DNA of 64,000 bases from JBBRHQ01 sp963840235 (GTDB lineage: Bacteria > Actinomycetota > Thermoleophilia > Solirubrobacterales > 70-9). Below the pieces are notes generated by a model. The model saw only the letters and a list, made by a program, of their open reading frames with translations. It was not told the origin of the DNA and did no database searches. Numbering within the stretch: position 1 is the first letter of the stretch; each line of letters starts with the position of its first letter. Where the stretch lies: assembly GCA_963840235.1 (NCBI GenBank), contig CAWIYC010000006.1, positions 62,001-126,000 on the forward strand. Reading direction: 5' to 3'. Made by a program: the position numbers and the translations under genes. This document shows positions 41,975 through 50,026 of the stretch, piece after piece.

Positions 41975-42601
41975 ATGGCGGCCAGGACCGAGGTAATCCC
42001 AAACCGGCGCGGCGCGCGCTCGCGCGAGGCGGTTCTCGATGCCGCCGAGCGGCTGATGGCAGAGCATGGCTACCAGGCCGCGACGGTTGCTGTGCTTGTG
42101 GACAAGGCCGGGATCCCTCCCAGCTCGATCTATCACTACTTCGGCTCGAAAGAAGGCGTGCTTCTCGCCGTCATGGAGCGTGGCGCCGAACGGTTCTTCG
42201 AGGCCCTGCCGGACCTCGATCGGCCGCTTGGTTCGCAAACCGAGCACCTGCAGGCGCTCGTCGAAGTCGTGGCGGCTACGCTCGAGCGCAACCCGAACTT
42301 TCTGCGCATCCTCGTGGTCATGGCCACCCAGCCGGTCAACGCCGACGGTGGAGAAGTCCACCGGGTCGTCGAACGCGTACGCGACGTACGAGAGATGGCG
42401 CTGGAGCGTCTTCGGGATCAAATGCAGATCGTCTTCGGCCTCGATCGCGACGGTGCGGATGCGGACCACCTGGCGCGCTTTGCCCTCGCCGCCTTCGATG
42501 GCGCCTTCGTTGCTCACCAGTCGAATCCCAAGCTCCGCCTTGACGATCTGCTGCGGCACCTGCCCGCCGCCCTCATCGCGGTGCGGCGGGACCTTGCCTA
42601 G
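41975..42601 (+). CDS. TetR-family transcriptional regulator
   Basis: A 208-residue regulator. The N-terminal DNA-binding domain is typical (SREAVLDAAERLMAEHGYQAATVAVLVDKAGIPPSSIYHYFGSKEGVLLAVMERG, helix-turn-helix near residues 36-57). The C-terminal part is helical ligand-binding sequence. It is divergent from the aromatic hydroxylase operon, with a candidate operator between, so it most likely represses that operon and itself until an aromatic effector binds. The last four bases overlap the convergent amphi-Trp gene. Confidence 0.92.
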   Translation: MAARTEVIPNRRGARSREAVLDAAERLMAEHGYQAATVAVLVDKAGIPPSSIYHYFGSKEGVLLAVMERGAERFFEALPDLDRPLGSQTEHLQALVEVVAATLERNPNFLRILVVMATQPVNADGGEVHRVVERVRDVREMALERLRDQMQIVFGLDRDGADADHLARFALAAFDGAFVAHQSNPKLRLDDLLRHLPAALIAVRRDLA

Positions 42602-42822
42602 TCACCGCGCGTCGACCAGCTTAGGACTAGGTCGATCTCGACCCAGTCGCCGTTTGACTTGCTCTCCCGCTTCAGGATCACCTGATCTGCAACCGGGACG
42701 GTGACGTCCTCGTCAGCGTCCAGCTTCACCCGTCCTCCCGCAGTGAGGGCATAGGCGACATCAGTCAGGCACTCGGCGGCCTGCTGGCGGGAGATCTGCT
42801 CTTTTCGCTTGACGTGTGCCAT
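42598..42822 (-). CDS. Amphi-Trp domain protein
   Basis: A 74-residue protein of the amphi-Trp type. A first helix (ISRQQAAECLTDVAYALTAG) is followed by four amphipathic strands, two of which end in Trp (GDWVEIDLVLSW). The basic start MAHVKRKEQ is also usual. The function of the family is unknown; members often sit near stress, osmolyte or membrane genes. It converges on the TetR gene with a four-base overlap and is divergent from the HdeD gene. Two GTGA-N7-TCAC dyads lie in the divergent gap. Confidence 0.8.
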   Translation of the reverse strand: MAHVKRKEQISRQQAAECLTDVAYALTAGGRVKLDADEDVTVPVADQVILKRESKSNGDWVEIDLVLSWSTRGD

Positions 42823-42890
42823 CCGGTATTCCCTCTGGGATGCGGCGGATCGCCGCGCAGCCAGTTCGTGCTATTGAAGCCTCCACCAGG

Positions 42891-42905
42891 GTGATTCGTC
42901 GTCAC
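42891..42905 (+). promoter_or_regulatory. GTGA-N7-TCAC dyad, copy 2
   Basis: GTGATTCGTCGTCAC lies 69 bases upstream of the amphi-Trp start. Read on the minus strand, GTGACGACGAATCACC matches the other copies. Confidence 0.4.
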
Positions 42906-42953
42906 TCGGATCAGATGATTTCCCCTGCGACGCACTGCGATCACTCAAAGCGC

Positions 42954-42968
42954 GTGATGACAGATCAC
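42954..42968 (+). promoter_or_regulatory. GTGA-N7-TCAC dyad, copy 3
   Basis: GTGATGACAGATCAC lies 87 bases upstream of the HdeD gene, inside an extended block (ATCACTCAAAGCGC before it) that is also seen upstream of the BON gene. Confidence 0.45.
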
Positions 42969-43055
42969 CTAGTCGCACTCGAGGGTTTTCGGCGCAATGT
43001 AGAAAACGGCGTTGTCCGCTCTTCGGCGGTCGACGCCCGTGTCCAAGGAGGACCC

Positions 43056-43679
43056 ATGAGTGCACACGCGACGACATCCGATTACGGCAGGCCGCCGGTT
43101 GACCCAGATCTCCGCGCGGCGGCGCGCGAGATCAGCGGCTACTGGTGGATCTGGCTGCTGACCGGGATCGCCTGGATCGCGGCTTCCCTGGTCATCCTCC
43201 AGTTCAACGACGCATCGATCACGACGGTCGGCATCATCGTTGGGCTGCTCTTCACGTGCGCCGGCATCCAGAACCTCGCCATCGCAACTGCGCCGGGGAC
43301 GGCTCTGGCAACGGTGCCTACCTCTGCGCGCTGGGTGTCTGGGATCTTTGGCGTTCTCTTCCTGGTCTCGGCGCTGATCTGCTTCATCAAGCCCGCGGAT
43401 ACGTTCGCCGGGTTGGCTGACGTGCTGGGCTTCCTGTTCCTCGTCGTGGGCATCTGGTGGATGGTGCGCGCCTTCCTGGAGCGGCCGCTCAACCCGCTCT
43501 GGTGGCTCACGCTCATCTCCGGCGTCCTGATGACGATTCTCGCCTTCTGGACCGCCGGACAACTCTTCATCGAGAAGGCCTACGTGCTCTTGGTCTTCGC
43601 CGGGATCTGGGCATTGATGGAGGGGATCGGGGACATCACGCGCGCATTTGCAGTTCGCGATCTGCGTGAGGAGCTGTAG
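43056..43679 (+). CDS. HdeD-family membrane protein (DUF308)
   Basis: A 207-residue integral membrane protein with six predicted helices arranged as repeated hairpin pairs (WWIWLLTGIAWIAASLVIL, GIIVGLLFTCAGIQNLAIA, WVSGIFGVLFLVSALICFI, LGFLFLVVGIWWMVRAFL, PLWWLTLISGVLMTILAF, LLVFAGIWALMEGIGDI). This is the HdeD/DUF308 pattern, linked to acid resistance in E. coli. ATG 43056 follows AAGGAGGA. It shares a divergent promoter region with the amphi-Trp gene. Confidence 0.9.
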   Translation: MSAHATTSDYGRPPVDPDLRAAAREISGYWWIWLLTGIAWIAASLVILQFNDASITTVGIIVGLLFTCAGIQNLAIATAPGTALATVPTSARWVSGIFGVLFLVSALICFIKPADTFAGLADVLGFLFLVVGIWWMVRAFLERPLNPLWWLTLISGVLMTILAFWTAGQLFIEKAYVLLVFAGIWALMEGIGDITRAFAVRDLREEL

Positions 43680-43720
43680 CCACGCTCGATGCGCCGCTAC
43701 GGCAAATTGCCCCAACTCAG

Positions 43721-43735
43721 GTGATGACCAATCAC
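43721..43735 (+). promoter_or_regulatory. GTGA-N7-TCAC dyad, copy 4
   Basis: GTGATGACCAATCAC lies between the 3' ends of the HdeD and PAP2 genes, where no start codon follows. It could serve an unrecognised short RNA or be a relic. Confidence 0.4.
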
Positions 43736-43782
43736 CAAACCCACCCGCAGGCTAGACGCGTCAAACGAAATGGCTCGCGCTC

Positions 43783-44415
43783 TTATGCCGAGCGCGCAGT
43801 CGACTGCTGGTCGGCCGAAGTTTGCGATCCGGCCGCGGGGGTTGCGGGTCTGGATGCCGCGGCGTGCAGGCGATCGGCGGCGGCCACCCCGACCGGCGCC
43901 AGGGCCGCTCCAACGACGGCCCCGGCGATGACATCGCCGGAGTAGTGGACCCCGGTATGCACGCGCGAGTAGGCGACGAGCGTGGCAATGGCGATCAGCC
44001 CGGAGCCTGCCAGCGGATCGGCGCTTGCAACGCCGCCGGCGAAAGCGAACGCCGAGGCGGCATGGCCGGATGGGAATGATCGCGTCCGAGGCATCCTCAC
44101 CCGGCGGCCGATCGGGACGCGGTACTTCGCGCGCTCCGGGCGGCGGCGTGCCCCGAGCGGTTTGAGCAGGCCGTTGACGACGGTCGCCGTCAACGCGAGC
44201 GAGGCGAGGCCCCTCGCCGCGGCTCGCCGGCCGTCGGTGCCGCCGGCCAGCGCGAGCGCCGCGGCGCCGCCAAGCCAGAGCTTCGAGTGGTCGGCGGCAC
44301 GCGAAAGCCGGGTAAAGGCGAGATCCAGCACAGGAGTGTTGGTCCTCGCGATCGCCGAGTACACGGCCGTGTCGAGTCTTTCTGCCTCCTCGGCGATCGA
44401 CCGGAATGGCGCCAC
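43783..44415 (-). CDS. PAP2-superfamily membrane phosphatase
   Basis: A 210-residue phosphatidic-acid-phosphatase type 2 protein. The three active-site motifs are complete: KPLGARRRP, PSGHAAS, and SRVHTGVHYSGDV (SR-x5-H-x3-D). Several hydrophobic segments place it in the membrane. Substrates of the family include phosphatidate and undecaprenyl pyrophosphate. The C-terminus is Ala/Ser-rich. It begins four bases after the stop of the LuxR regulator gene on the same strand, so it is probably expressed with it. Confidence 0.9.
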   Translation of the reverse strand: MAPFRSIAEEAERLDTAVYSAIARTNTPVLDLAFTRLSRAADHSKLWLGGAAALALAGGTDGRRAAARGLASLALTATVVNGLLKPLGARRRPERAKYRVPIGRRVRMPRTRSFPSGHAASAFAFAGGVASADPLAGSGLIAIATLVAYSRVHTGVHYSGDVIAGAVVGAALAPVGVAAADRLHAAASRPATPAAGSQTSADQQSTARSA

Positions 44416-44419
44416 GGTA

Positions 44420-47092
44420 CTAATGCGCCCGGGCGGGTCCGAGGAGGCCGAGCTCCCGCGCCCGGTCGACCGCCTCCTTGCGGCTGTGTGCGTCCAGCTT
44501 GGCGTAGATATGGCGGATATGCGTGCGCACCGTGTTTGGCGAAACGAAAAGCTCGGCCGCGATCTCGGGCGCCCTCAGGTTGCCGGGCAAGTACCGTACT
44601 ACGCGGAGCTCAGCCTCGCTGAGCTCCTCCAGCAGCGGAGCCGCCTCGCTGCGGGGGGTTGCCGACGCGCCGGCCAGCACGTTCAGGATCTCGGCCAGCA
44701 GGGTCGCGTGGGCGCTCCGGTGCCTTGGGTGGCCCTTCAGCAGGTCCGTTACCGGAACGAGGGCAAACGGCAGGATGATTCCCTCGGGCTCGGCGAGCTC
44801 GAGCGCTCGCTCAAGCGAGGCCTCTGCACCGCGACGGTCGCCGAGCTGCTCGCGGGCCGCGGCGTCGAGCACGACCGCCTCTACGGTCGCCGACGGTTGG
44901 TGAATCGCTGGGGCGGACCCTTCGATCACCGGGCCGAGCACATCGAGCGCCTGCTCAGGCTGTGCTTCGGCAAGGTGGATGTCGGCGCTGGTCACGCGCA
45001 CGAAGGCGGTGTCACGGTCTTGGTCGCTGACCTCTGCGAGCGCCGCGCGCGCCTCAGCCACGTAGCCCGCGCGCGCCTTCGCCTGCAGCAGGCGCGCCTG
45101 CGTGGCAACCGCGAATGCGTGCTCGCCGGCCAGCAGCGTTTCCATCCGCTGCGCCTCCCGAAATGCCGCTACCGCCTCGTCGACCCGGCCCTGCGCTAGG
45201 CGCAGGAGGCCTCGTGCGTGGTGAACGAGCAGTTCGGTGCCCGGCTCACCATCCGGCTGCATCGCGCGCCGCGTCCGCGCCAGCCAGCGCTCGACCTCTT
45301 CAAAGCGCCCGAGCCACAACAGCGCTATCGCCCCTGTGGCCAAACCGGTGCAAATAATCGGGTCGCGCGTCCAGCCATGTTCCTCGGCGATGCGGACCGC
45401 CTGCTCGCTGAGGTCGAGGCCCGCGGCGAGCGAAAGCCCTGTCCACGGCCCGGCGATCCCGAGGTGCCCGAGGCAGCTGACCTCGAGAAACGGCCGTCCA
45501 GCGCTTCGTACCAGTACCAGCGCCTGCTCGAGATGGCGCCGTCCGTCATCGAAGCGGGAGGACCACAGCTCGGCGATGCCGAGTTCCTGCAGCGCGACTG
45601 CTCGTAGTTCGTCGTTGAGGTCTCGCTCCGTCGTAGGCTGCGCTGCCAGCGCCGCCTCCATGGAGCGCATCGTCTGCAGCACCTCGGCGAAGTCGCCGCG
45701 CCGGCGCGCGAGCGCCAGGCTGGCCGCAGCCAGGTGTAGGTCAAAGCGGGGTCTGCGCGCCTCCGGAACAGTGTCGGCCACCCGCCGGGCGAGATCGATA
45801 TGCGCGGGGACCTTTTCGAGCCTGGCTTCGACGATCAGCGTGGCGGCTAAGGCGAGGGCCACCTCCGCATCCCCGCCCGATGCGTCAGGCGGGAACATGC
45901 CCAGCAGCTCGTCGACCACGGCTATGCGACCGTCAAGGATCAGGCTGAGGTAGTTGTCGGCGAGCACGCGAGCCGCATGCTGCGAGTCGTCCGCGGCGTG
46001 GAAGTGCCGGATCGCCTCCACCGGATAATCGTGCTCGTGGTACCACTGGGCGGCCTCTAGGTGCAGGGCCTCGATGCTCGCTGGCTCGGTGCGCCGCAGC
46101 TCCAGGCGGAGAAAGTCGGCGAACAGGTGGTGGTAACGAAACCACGAGCGCGCGACGTCGAGCGAGCTGACGAACGCGTTTGCCTCCTCCAGCTCCTGCA
46201 GCATCCCCTCGGAGCCCGCACCGCCGGTTAGAAGGTCGGCCAGCGGGCCGCTTATCCGCTCGAGGATCGAGGTTCGCAGCAGCAGCTCGCGTACGTTCGG
46301 CGGCTGCCGCTCGAGGACCTCGGCGACCAGGTAGCCGGCGACATTCCGTTCGCTCCCGGAGAATTCGGTCACGAACCGCTCAGGGTCGGGGTGCTCGGAC
46401 AGCGAGAGCGCCGCCAGCCGCAGGCCGGCAACCCACCCCTCCGTTCGCTCGTGAAGCAACTCCAGCGCCTTATCGGAGAGCTCGATCCCGCTGGTCTCGA
46501 GCAGCTCCCGAGTCTCCCCGGCCGTGAAGCGCAGATCCTGGTCCAGGATTTCGAACAACTCGCCGGCGAGGCGAAGCCGGTGCAGCCCGATCTGCGGCTC
46601 CTCGCGGGTCGCAAGCACCAAGCGCAGCTGGGCCGGCATATGAGTGGCCAACAACCCCAGCCAGGCGAGTGCGTCTGGCGAGTGAAGCTCGTGGAGATCG
46701 TCGACCACCAGCGCCAGGGGCTCCTGGAGTGAGTCCAGGTCGGACACCAGGCGCTCGACGATCGCCTGCCCGCGGAAGTCCGGCGTGGGAGCGGTCCGCG
46801 CTATCGCCTCGCCGCCGGCCGCGCCGGCGAGGGCGTCGATCATCGAAAGCCAGAAGCGCTGCGCGTCCTGCTCCCCCCGATCGACCGCAACCCAGCCCAC
46901 ATGTTCACCGAGGATTTCCGCTTCGACGCAAGAGCGCAACAGGAAAGTCTTACCGCTCCCGGCGGGACCGCAGACGAGCACCACGCTGCCTGGCGGGGAC
47001 GCCGAGATCCGCTTGAGAATCCGTCGGCGATAGACCAGGCGGGTTCGTGGGGGCAGTGGTCTTGCCTGACGCGTTGCAGTTGACCCATCCAT
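44420..47092 (-). CDS. MalT-like LuxR-family regulator (STAND ATPase)
   Basis: An 890-residue signal-integrating regulator. The N-terminal STAND-type ATPase has Walker A VCGPAGSGKTFLLRS near residues 39-53 and LALVVDDLHELHSPDA as the Walker B region. A long helical-repeat (TPR-like) sensor occupies about 330-800. The C-terminal LuxR helix-turn-helix (LSEAELRVVRYLPGNLRAPEIAAELFVSPNTVRTHIRHIYAKL) ends the protein. Such proteins oligomerise on ligand and ATP binding to activate transcription. The stop is four bases from the PAP2 start. A near copy of the GTGA-N7-TCAC dyad lies about 110 bases upstream, in the divergent gap. Confidence 0.92.
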   Translation of the reverse strand: MDGSTATRQARPLPPRTRLVYRRRILKRISASPPGSVVLVCGPAGSGKTFLLRSCVEAEILGEHVGWVAVDRGEQDAQRFWLSMIDALAGAAGGEAIARTAPTPDFRGQAIVERLVSDLDSLQEPLALVVDDLHELHSPDALAWLGLLATHMPAQLRLVLATREEPQIGLHRLRLAGELFEILDQDLRFTAGETRELLETSGIELSDKALELLHERTEGWVAGLRLAALSLSEHPDPERFVTEFSGSERNVAGYLVAEVLERQPPNVRELLLRTSILERISGPLADLLTGGAGSEGMLQELEEANAFVSSLDVARSWFRYHHLFADFLRLELRRTEPASIEALHLEAAQWYHEHDYPVEAIRHFHAADDSQHAARVLADNYLSLILDGRIAVVDELLGMFPPDASGGDAEVALALAATLIVEARLEKVPAHIDLARRVADTVPEARRPRFDLHLAAASLALARRRGDFAEVLQTMRSMEAALAAQPTTERDLNDELRAVALQELGIAELWSSRFDDGRRHLEQALVLVRSAGRPFLEVSCLGHLGIAGPWTGLSLAAGLDLSEQAVRIAEEHGWTRDPIICTGLATGAIALLWLGRFEEVERWLARTRRAMQPDGEPGTELLVHHARGLLRLAQGRVDEAVAAFREAQRMETLLAGEHAFAVATQARLLQAKARAGYVAEARAALAEVSDQDRDTAFVRVTSADIHLAEAQPEQALDVLGPVIEGSAPAIHQPSATVEAVVLDAAAREQLGDRRGAEASLERALELAEPEGIILPFALVPVTDLLKGHPRHRSAHATLLAEILNVLAGASATPRSEAAPLLEELSEAELRVVRYLPGNLRAPEIAAELFVSPNTVRTHIRHIYAKLDAHSRKEAVDRARELGLLGPARAH

Positions 47093-47200
47093 CGGTCTCG
47101 CTTCTCCCCTAGTGAGCGGTTTGCCGCGTCTAGATGCGAATCATTCGGCAGGCACAGCGTCTCACGTTCGGCGCTCGGCTCGCAATATCATCAAGAATGG

Positions 47201-47215
47201 ATGACGACCGCTCAC
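47201..47215 (+). promoter_or_regulatory. GTGA-N7-TCAC-like dyad, copy 5
   Basis: ATGACGACCGCTCAC has one mismatch from the dyad. It lies 46 bases before the gene at 47262 and in the gap upstream of the divergent LuxR gene. Confidence 0.35.
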
Positions 47216-47261
47216 CCGGCTGCCCCTCAGTCTCCGCGTCGACAACGACAGGAGGTTGAAA

Positions 47262-47690
47262 ATGGCTCTCTCAGATAATTTGAGCAAGCTTGCGGCCCGT
47301 GCGAAGGAAGCGGAGGATCGCGGGAAAGCTGCGCAAGAGAAGGGGAAGGCAGATCTGGAAGCCGATCGCGACAACGCCCGCGCGGTTGGCGAGCAGCAGG
47401 CCAAGGAGCTGCGCGAGACGGCGGACGAGCGCAAGGATCAGATCTCGGATTGGTGGAAAGACGTGCAGCGATCCTGGGACCAGAAGATCGCCTTGGTGCG
47501 CGAGGACATCGACAGCCGCAAGGCCGAGCACGACGTGCACCACGCACAGCGGAAGGCCAATCTGGCCGAGGAGGACGCGGAGTACGCGATTGACTTCGCG
47601 TACTCGGCGATCGTCGAGGCCGAGTACGCGGTCCTCGACGCTGGCGTCGCCAGAATGGAGGCTGACGAGCTGTCCGGGAAATCGAGCTAG
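47262..47690 (+). CDS. Highly charged helical cytosolic protein
   Basis: A 142-residue protein that is almost wholly charged helix (AARAKEAEDRGKAAQEKGKADLEADRDNARA, then DVQRSWDQKIALVREDIDSRKAEHDVHHAQRK) with a milder C-terminal helix (DAEYAIDFAYSAIVEAEYAVLDAGVARME). There is no signal peptide or cysteine. It looks like small actinobacterial proteins of the apolipoprotein or late-embryogenesis type, but no family is certain. ATG 47262 has an excellent AGGAGG site. A strong hairpin terminator follows 60 bases after the stop. Confidence 0.75.
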   Translation: MALSDNLSKLAARAKEAEDRGKAAQEKGKADLEADRDNARAVGEQQAKELRETADERKDQISDWWKDVQRSWDQKIALVREDIDSRKAEHDVHHAQRKANLAEEDAEYAIDFAYSAIVEAEYAVLDAGVARMEADELSGKSS

Positions 47691-47750
47691 GAGGCGGGAG
47701 CGGCCACCTAAGGGGGAGCGGTCCCCTAACCCCGACCCTGCACCAAGGTG

Positions 47751-47776
47751 AGCGCCCCGGCTTGAGCCGGGGCGCT
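47751..47776 (+). terminator. Perfect 12-bp hairpin terminator
   Basis: AGCGCCCCGGCT (47751-47762) and AGCCGGGGCGCT (47765-47776) pair perfectly around a two-base TG spacer and are followed by ATTT. It ends the 47262 transcript and, read on the other strand, could also stop the transcript that carries the tRNA gene. Confidence 0.8.
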
Positions 47777-47933
47777 ATTTCGTCCGCCTGAGCAGCGATT
47801 CTGCGTCCTCGAGGGCCTGGGCGACCGAGGGCAGTCCCAAGCAGAGGGCCATGAGGCCGAGGGCCAAGAGGAAACGCAAAAGCGTCGAGAACCTGCGCGA
47901 TGCAGGAAACAGCGTCACGCCGACATCACCCAT
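47775..47933 (-). CDS. Possible small exported or membrane peptide after the tRNA
   Basis: ATG 47933 opens a 52-residue frame with a basic start and a long hydrophobic segment (FSTLLRFLLALGLMALCLGLPSVAQA) that looks like a signal peptide, followed by only about 14 residues (LEDAESLLRRTK). It lies 54 bases downstream of the minus-strand tRNA and ends within the terminator hairpin. Its short length and lack of a ribosome binding site make it uncertain. Confidence 0.3.
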   Translation of the reverse strand: MGDVGVTLFPASRRFSTLLRFLLALGLMALCLGLPSVAQALEDAESLLRRTK

Positions 47934-47987
47934 TGCCCGGACCCGTTGCATGCATCTCGTGCGCCTCCCAGCGGGGCTTTCTGCCGA

Positions 47988-48061
47988 TGCCGGGGGAGGG
48001 ACTCGAACCCCCGACACGCGGATTATGATTCCGCTGCTCTAACCAGCTGAGCTACCCCGGC
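47988..48061 (-). tRNA. tRNA with CAT anticodon (elongator tRNA-Met, or tRNA-Ile2)
   Basis: Read on the minus strand, acceptor GCCGGGG pairs with CCCCGGC and is followed by an A discriminator. The D-stem is GCTC/GAGC, and the anticodon stem GCGGA/TCCGC encloses loop ATCATAA, anticodon CAT. The T-stem GGGGG/CCCTC encloses TTCGAGT with one imperfect pair. It has G1-C72, so it is not an initiator tRNA. Methionine is more likely, but an isoleucine tRNA with lysidine cannot be excluded by eye. CCA is not encoded. Confidence 0.9.
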
Positions 48062-48159
48062 GGGGGAGGAAATCGTAGCGGCGGGGTAGGGCCGCCGAAC
48101 TGTCGCCAACTACCGCCGGGGGGTAGGGGCAGATGGCTTCAGTTCGGGTGTGCTGGCTC

Positions 48160-48165
48160 TAGTCT
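48160..48165 (+). promoter_or_regulatory. Candidate -10 box of a leaderless transcript
   Basis: TAGTCT ends seven bases before the ATG at 48173, with no Shine-Dalgarno sequence. Confidence 0.45.
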
Positions 48166-48172
48166 TGCGCCG

Positions 48173-49126
48173 ATGAGCGAGGGCCTTGACCGATCGGCAC
48201 GGACCGTGGTCCGCGACTGCCTCGGCGCTGCCGAAGGGGAAGAGGTCCTGGTGATCTGCAATCCGGCGACCGAGGCGATCGGCGTGGCGCTGCGCGACGA
48301 GGCGGCCGCGGCGGGGGCCGAAGCGGTCTTAGCGGTGATGGCGGAGCGAGCCTCACACGCAGGTGAGCCGCCGGCGGCGCTGGCCGCGGCGATGGCGGTC
48401 GCCGACGTCGTCCTGGCGCCGACAGTGCAGTCGCTCTCGCACACGGCCGCGCGCAGGGCGGCGAGTGAGGCGGGGGCCCGGATCGCGACACTTCCCGGGG
48501 TCACGGAGGAGATGCTGGCACGGGTGATGAGCGCCGACATGGACGGTCTTCGCCGCCGCGGCGCCGCGGTCGCCGCCGCCCTCGACTCCGGCGCCGAGGC
48601 GCGCATCACTTGCCCCCTCGGCAGCGACCTACGGCTCGGGATCGAGGGCCGCAGCGCGATCCCCGACGCCGGCGAACTGACCGCCCCCGGTGCCTTCGGC
48701 AACCTTCCATGCGGCGAGGGCTTCATCGCCCCGATGGAGGGAAGCACCGAGGGAACGCTGATCGTCGCCGGCTCGATCGCCGGCATCGGCAAGGTGGCCG
48801 AGCCGGTGACGCTGAGCGTGCGGGAGGGCCACCTCAGAGAGGCGACCGGAGCCGAGGGAAAGCTGTTGCTGGAGCTGCTGACCACGCACGGGCCCGACGG
48901 CACCAACGTCGCCGAGCTCGGCATCGGCACCAACGAGAAGGCGATCCTGACGGGGGAGATCCTCGAGGACGAGAAGATCCTCGGCACCGTCCACGTCGCC
49001 TTCGGTGCCTCGGCTGGGATCGGCGGCACCGTCCAGGTCCCGGTCCACCTCGACTGCGTCGTCCTCGACCCTGACCTCAGTGTCGATGGCGAGGCGCTCG
49101 TGCGCGGCGGGAAGCTGCTGGTGTAG
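48173..49126 (+). CDS. Aminopeptidase of the M29/AmpS-like fold
   Basis: A 317-residue metallo-hydrolase-like protein. The conserved features are in the second half: GNLPCGEGFIAPMEGSTEGTLIV (a metal-ligand Glu region), GTNVAELGIGTNEKAILTGEILEDEKILGTVHVAFG (Glu ligands), and VPVHLDCVV with a His/Asp pair near the end. These match M29 aminopeptidases and the related NicX-type ring-opening dioxygenases, which share the metal site, so the reaction is not certain. The stop TAG directly abuts the GTG start of the next gene. A -10-like box lies just before the ATG. Confidence 0.8.
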   Translation: MSEGLDRSARTVVRDCLGAAEGEEVLVICNPATEAIGVALRDEAAAAGAEAVLAVMAERASHAGEPPAALAAAMAVADVVLAPTVQSLSHTAARRAASEAGARIATLPGVTEEMLARVMSADMDGLRRRGAAVAAALDSGAEARITCPLGSDLRLGIEGRSAIPDAGELTAPGAFGNLPCGEGFIAPMEGSTEGTLIVAGSIAGIGKVAEPVTLSVREGHLREATGAEGKLLLELLTTHGPDGTNVAELGIGTNEKAILTGEILEDEKILGTVHVAFGASAGIGGTVQVPVHLDCVVLDPDLSVDGEALVRGGKLLV

Positions 49127-50026
49127 GTGGCTCTCCTCGGGGTCCCCAACGTCTCCGAAGGCCGCGACGCGGGTCGCATCCAGGTGCTGGAGGAGGCCTT
49201 CAGTCGCGGTGCCACCCTGCTCGACCGGCACACCGACGCGGACCACAACCGCTCGGTCTTCACCCTCACCGCCGCTGCCGGGCCGCTTCGCGCCTCACTG
49301 CTCTCCGGCGCCGAGTCGGCGGTCGAGCTGATCGACATGTCCCGGCACGAGGGCCTTCACCCATGCATCGGCGCTCTCGACGTCTGCCCGGTCGTCTGGG
49401 CCGGAGCCGCTGACCGCGACGCCGCCCGGACCGAGGCGGTTGGGGTTGCCGAGGCGATCGGCGGGCTCGGCGTACCCGTCTTCGGCTACGGCGAGCTGGC
49501 GAGCGCCCCCGAGCGGACCGAGCGGGCGTTCTTCCGCCGCGGCGGTCCGGAGGAGCTTTGGCGGCGGATGGAGCGCGGCGAGCTGGCGCCCGACTGGGGT
49601 CCGCCGCTGCCGCACCCGAGTGCCGGCGCGACCCTGGTGACTGCCCGCCCACCACTGGCCGCCTTCAATGTCGTTATCGATGGTGGGGACGAGGCGCTGG
49701 CCCGCCGGATCGCCGCCGAGCTGCGCGAATCGGGCGGCGGTCTCCCCGGGGTGCGCGCGATCGGCCTCCTGCTCTCCGGCGGTCGGGCCCAGGTCTCGAC
49801 CAACATCCACGACCCCTTCGCGGTCCCTCTCGCCGCTGTCGTCGGGCGGATCAGGGATCTCGCCGCCCCCGCAGGAGCAAGGCCGGTCGAGGCCGAGCTC
49901 GTCGGCCTGATCCCCGAAGATGCGCTCGATGGCTATCCCGCCGACGTGCCGATCCGCGGCTTTGACCCCGAGGAGCGGGTGATCGAGCGGGTGCTGCCCG
50001 CCTCCAACCGACCCGCCGATCGCTAG
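49127..50026 (+). CDS. Glutamate formimidoyltransferase
   Basis: A 299-residue enzyme of the FtcD formiminotransferase family, which moves a formimino group from formiminoglutamate to tetrahydrofolate in histidine breakdown. It starts LLGVPNVSEGRD, the family N-terminus. It also has DADHNRSVFTLTA, HPCIGALDVCPVVW, the GYGELA segment and the second subdomain (AFNVVIDGGDEALARRIAAELRE, then QVSTNIHDPF). There is no fused cyclodeaminase domain. The GTG start follows the upstream stop with no gap, so the two genes are co-transcribed. No hut genes are visible nearby. Confidence 0.9.
   Translation: MALLGVPNVSEGRDAGRIQVLEEAFSRGATLLDRHTDADHNRSVFTLTAAAGPLRASLLSGAESAVELIDMSRHEGLHPCIGALDVCPVVWAGAADRDAARTEAVGVAEAIGGLGVPVFGYGELASAPERTERAFFRRGGPEELWRRMERGELAPDWGPPLPHPSAGATLVTARPPLAAFNVVIDGGDEALARRIAAELRESGGGLPGVRAIGLLLSGGRAQVSTNIHDPFAVPLAAVVGRIRDLAAPAGARPVEAELVGLIPEDALDGYPADVPIRGFDPEERVIERVLPASNRPADR

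Noticed and set aside
35719..43735. CRP-type binding sites
   Set aside because: The half-sites are GTGA/TCAC, but the spacer is 7, not 6. The conserved GTGATGAC core is not a CRP feature.
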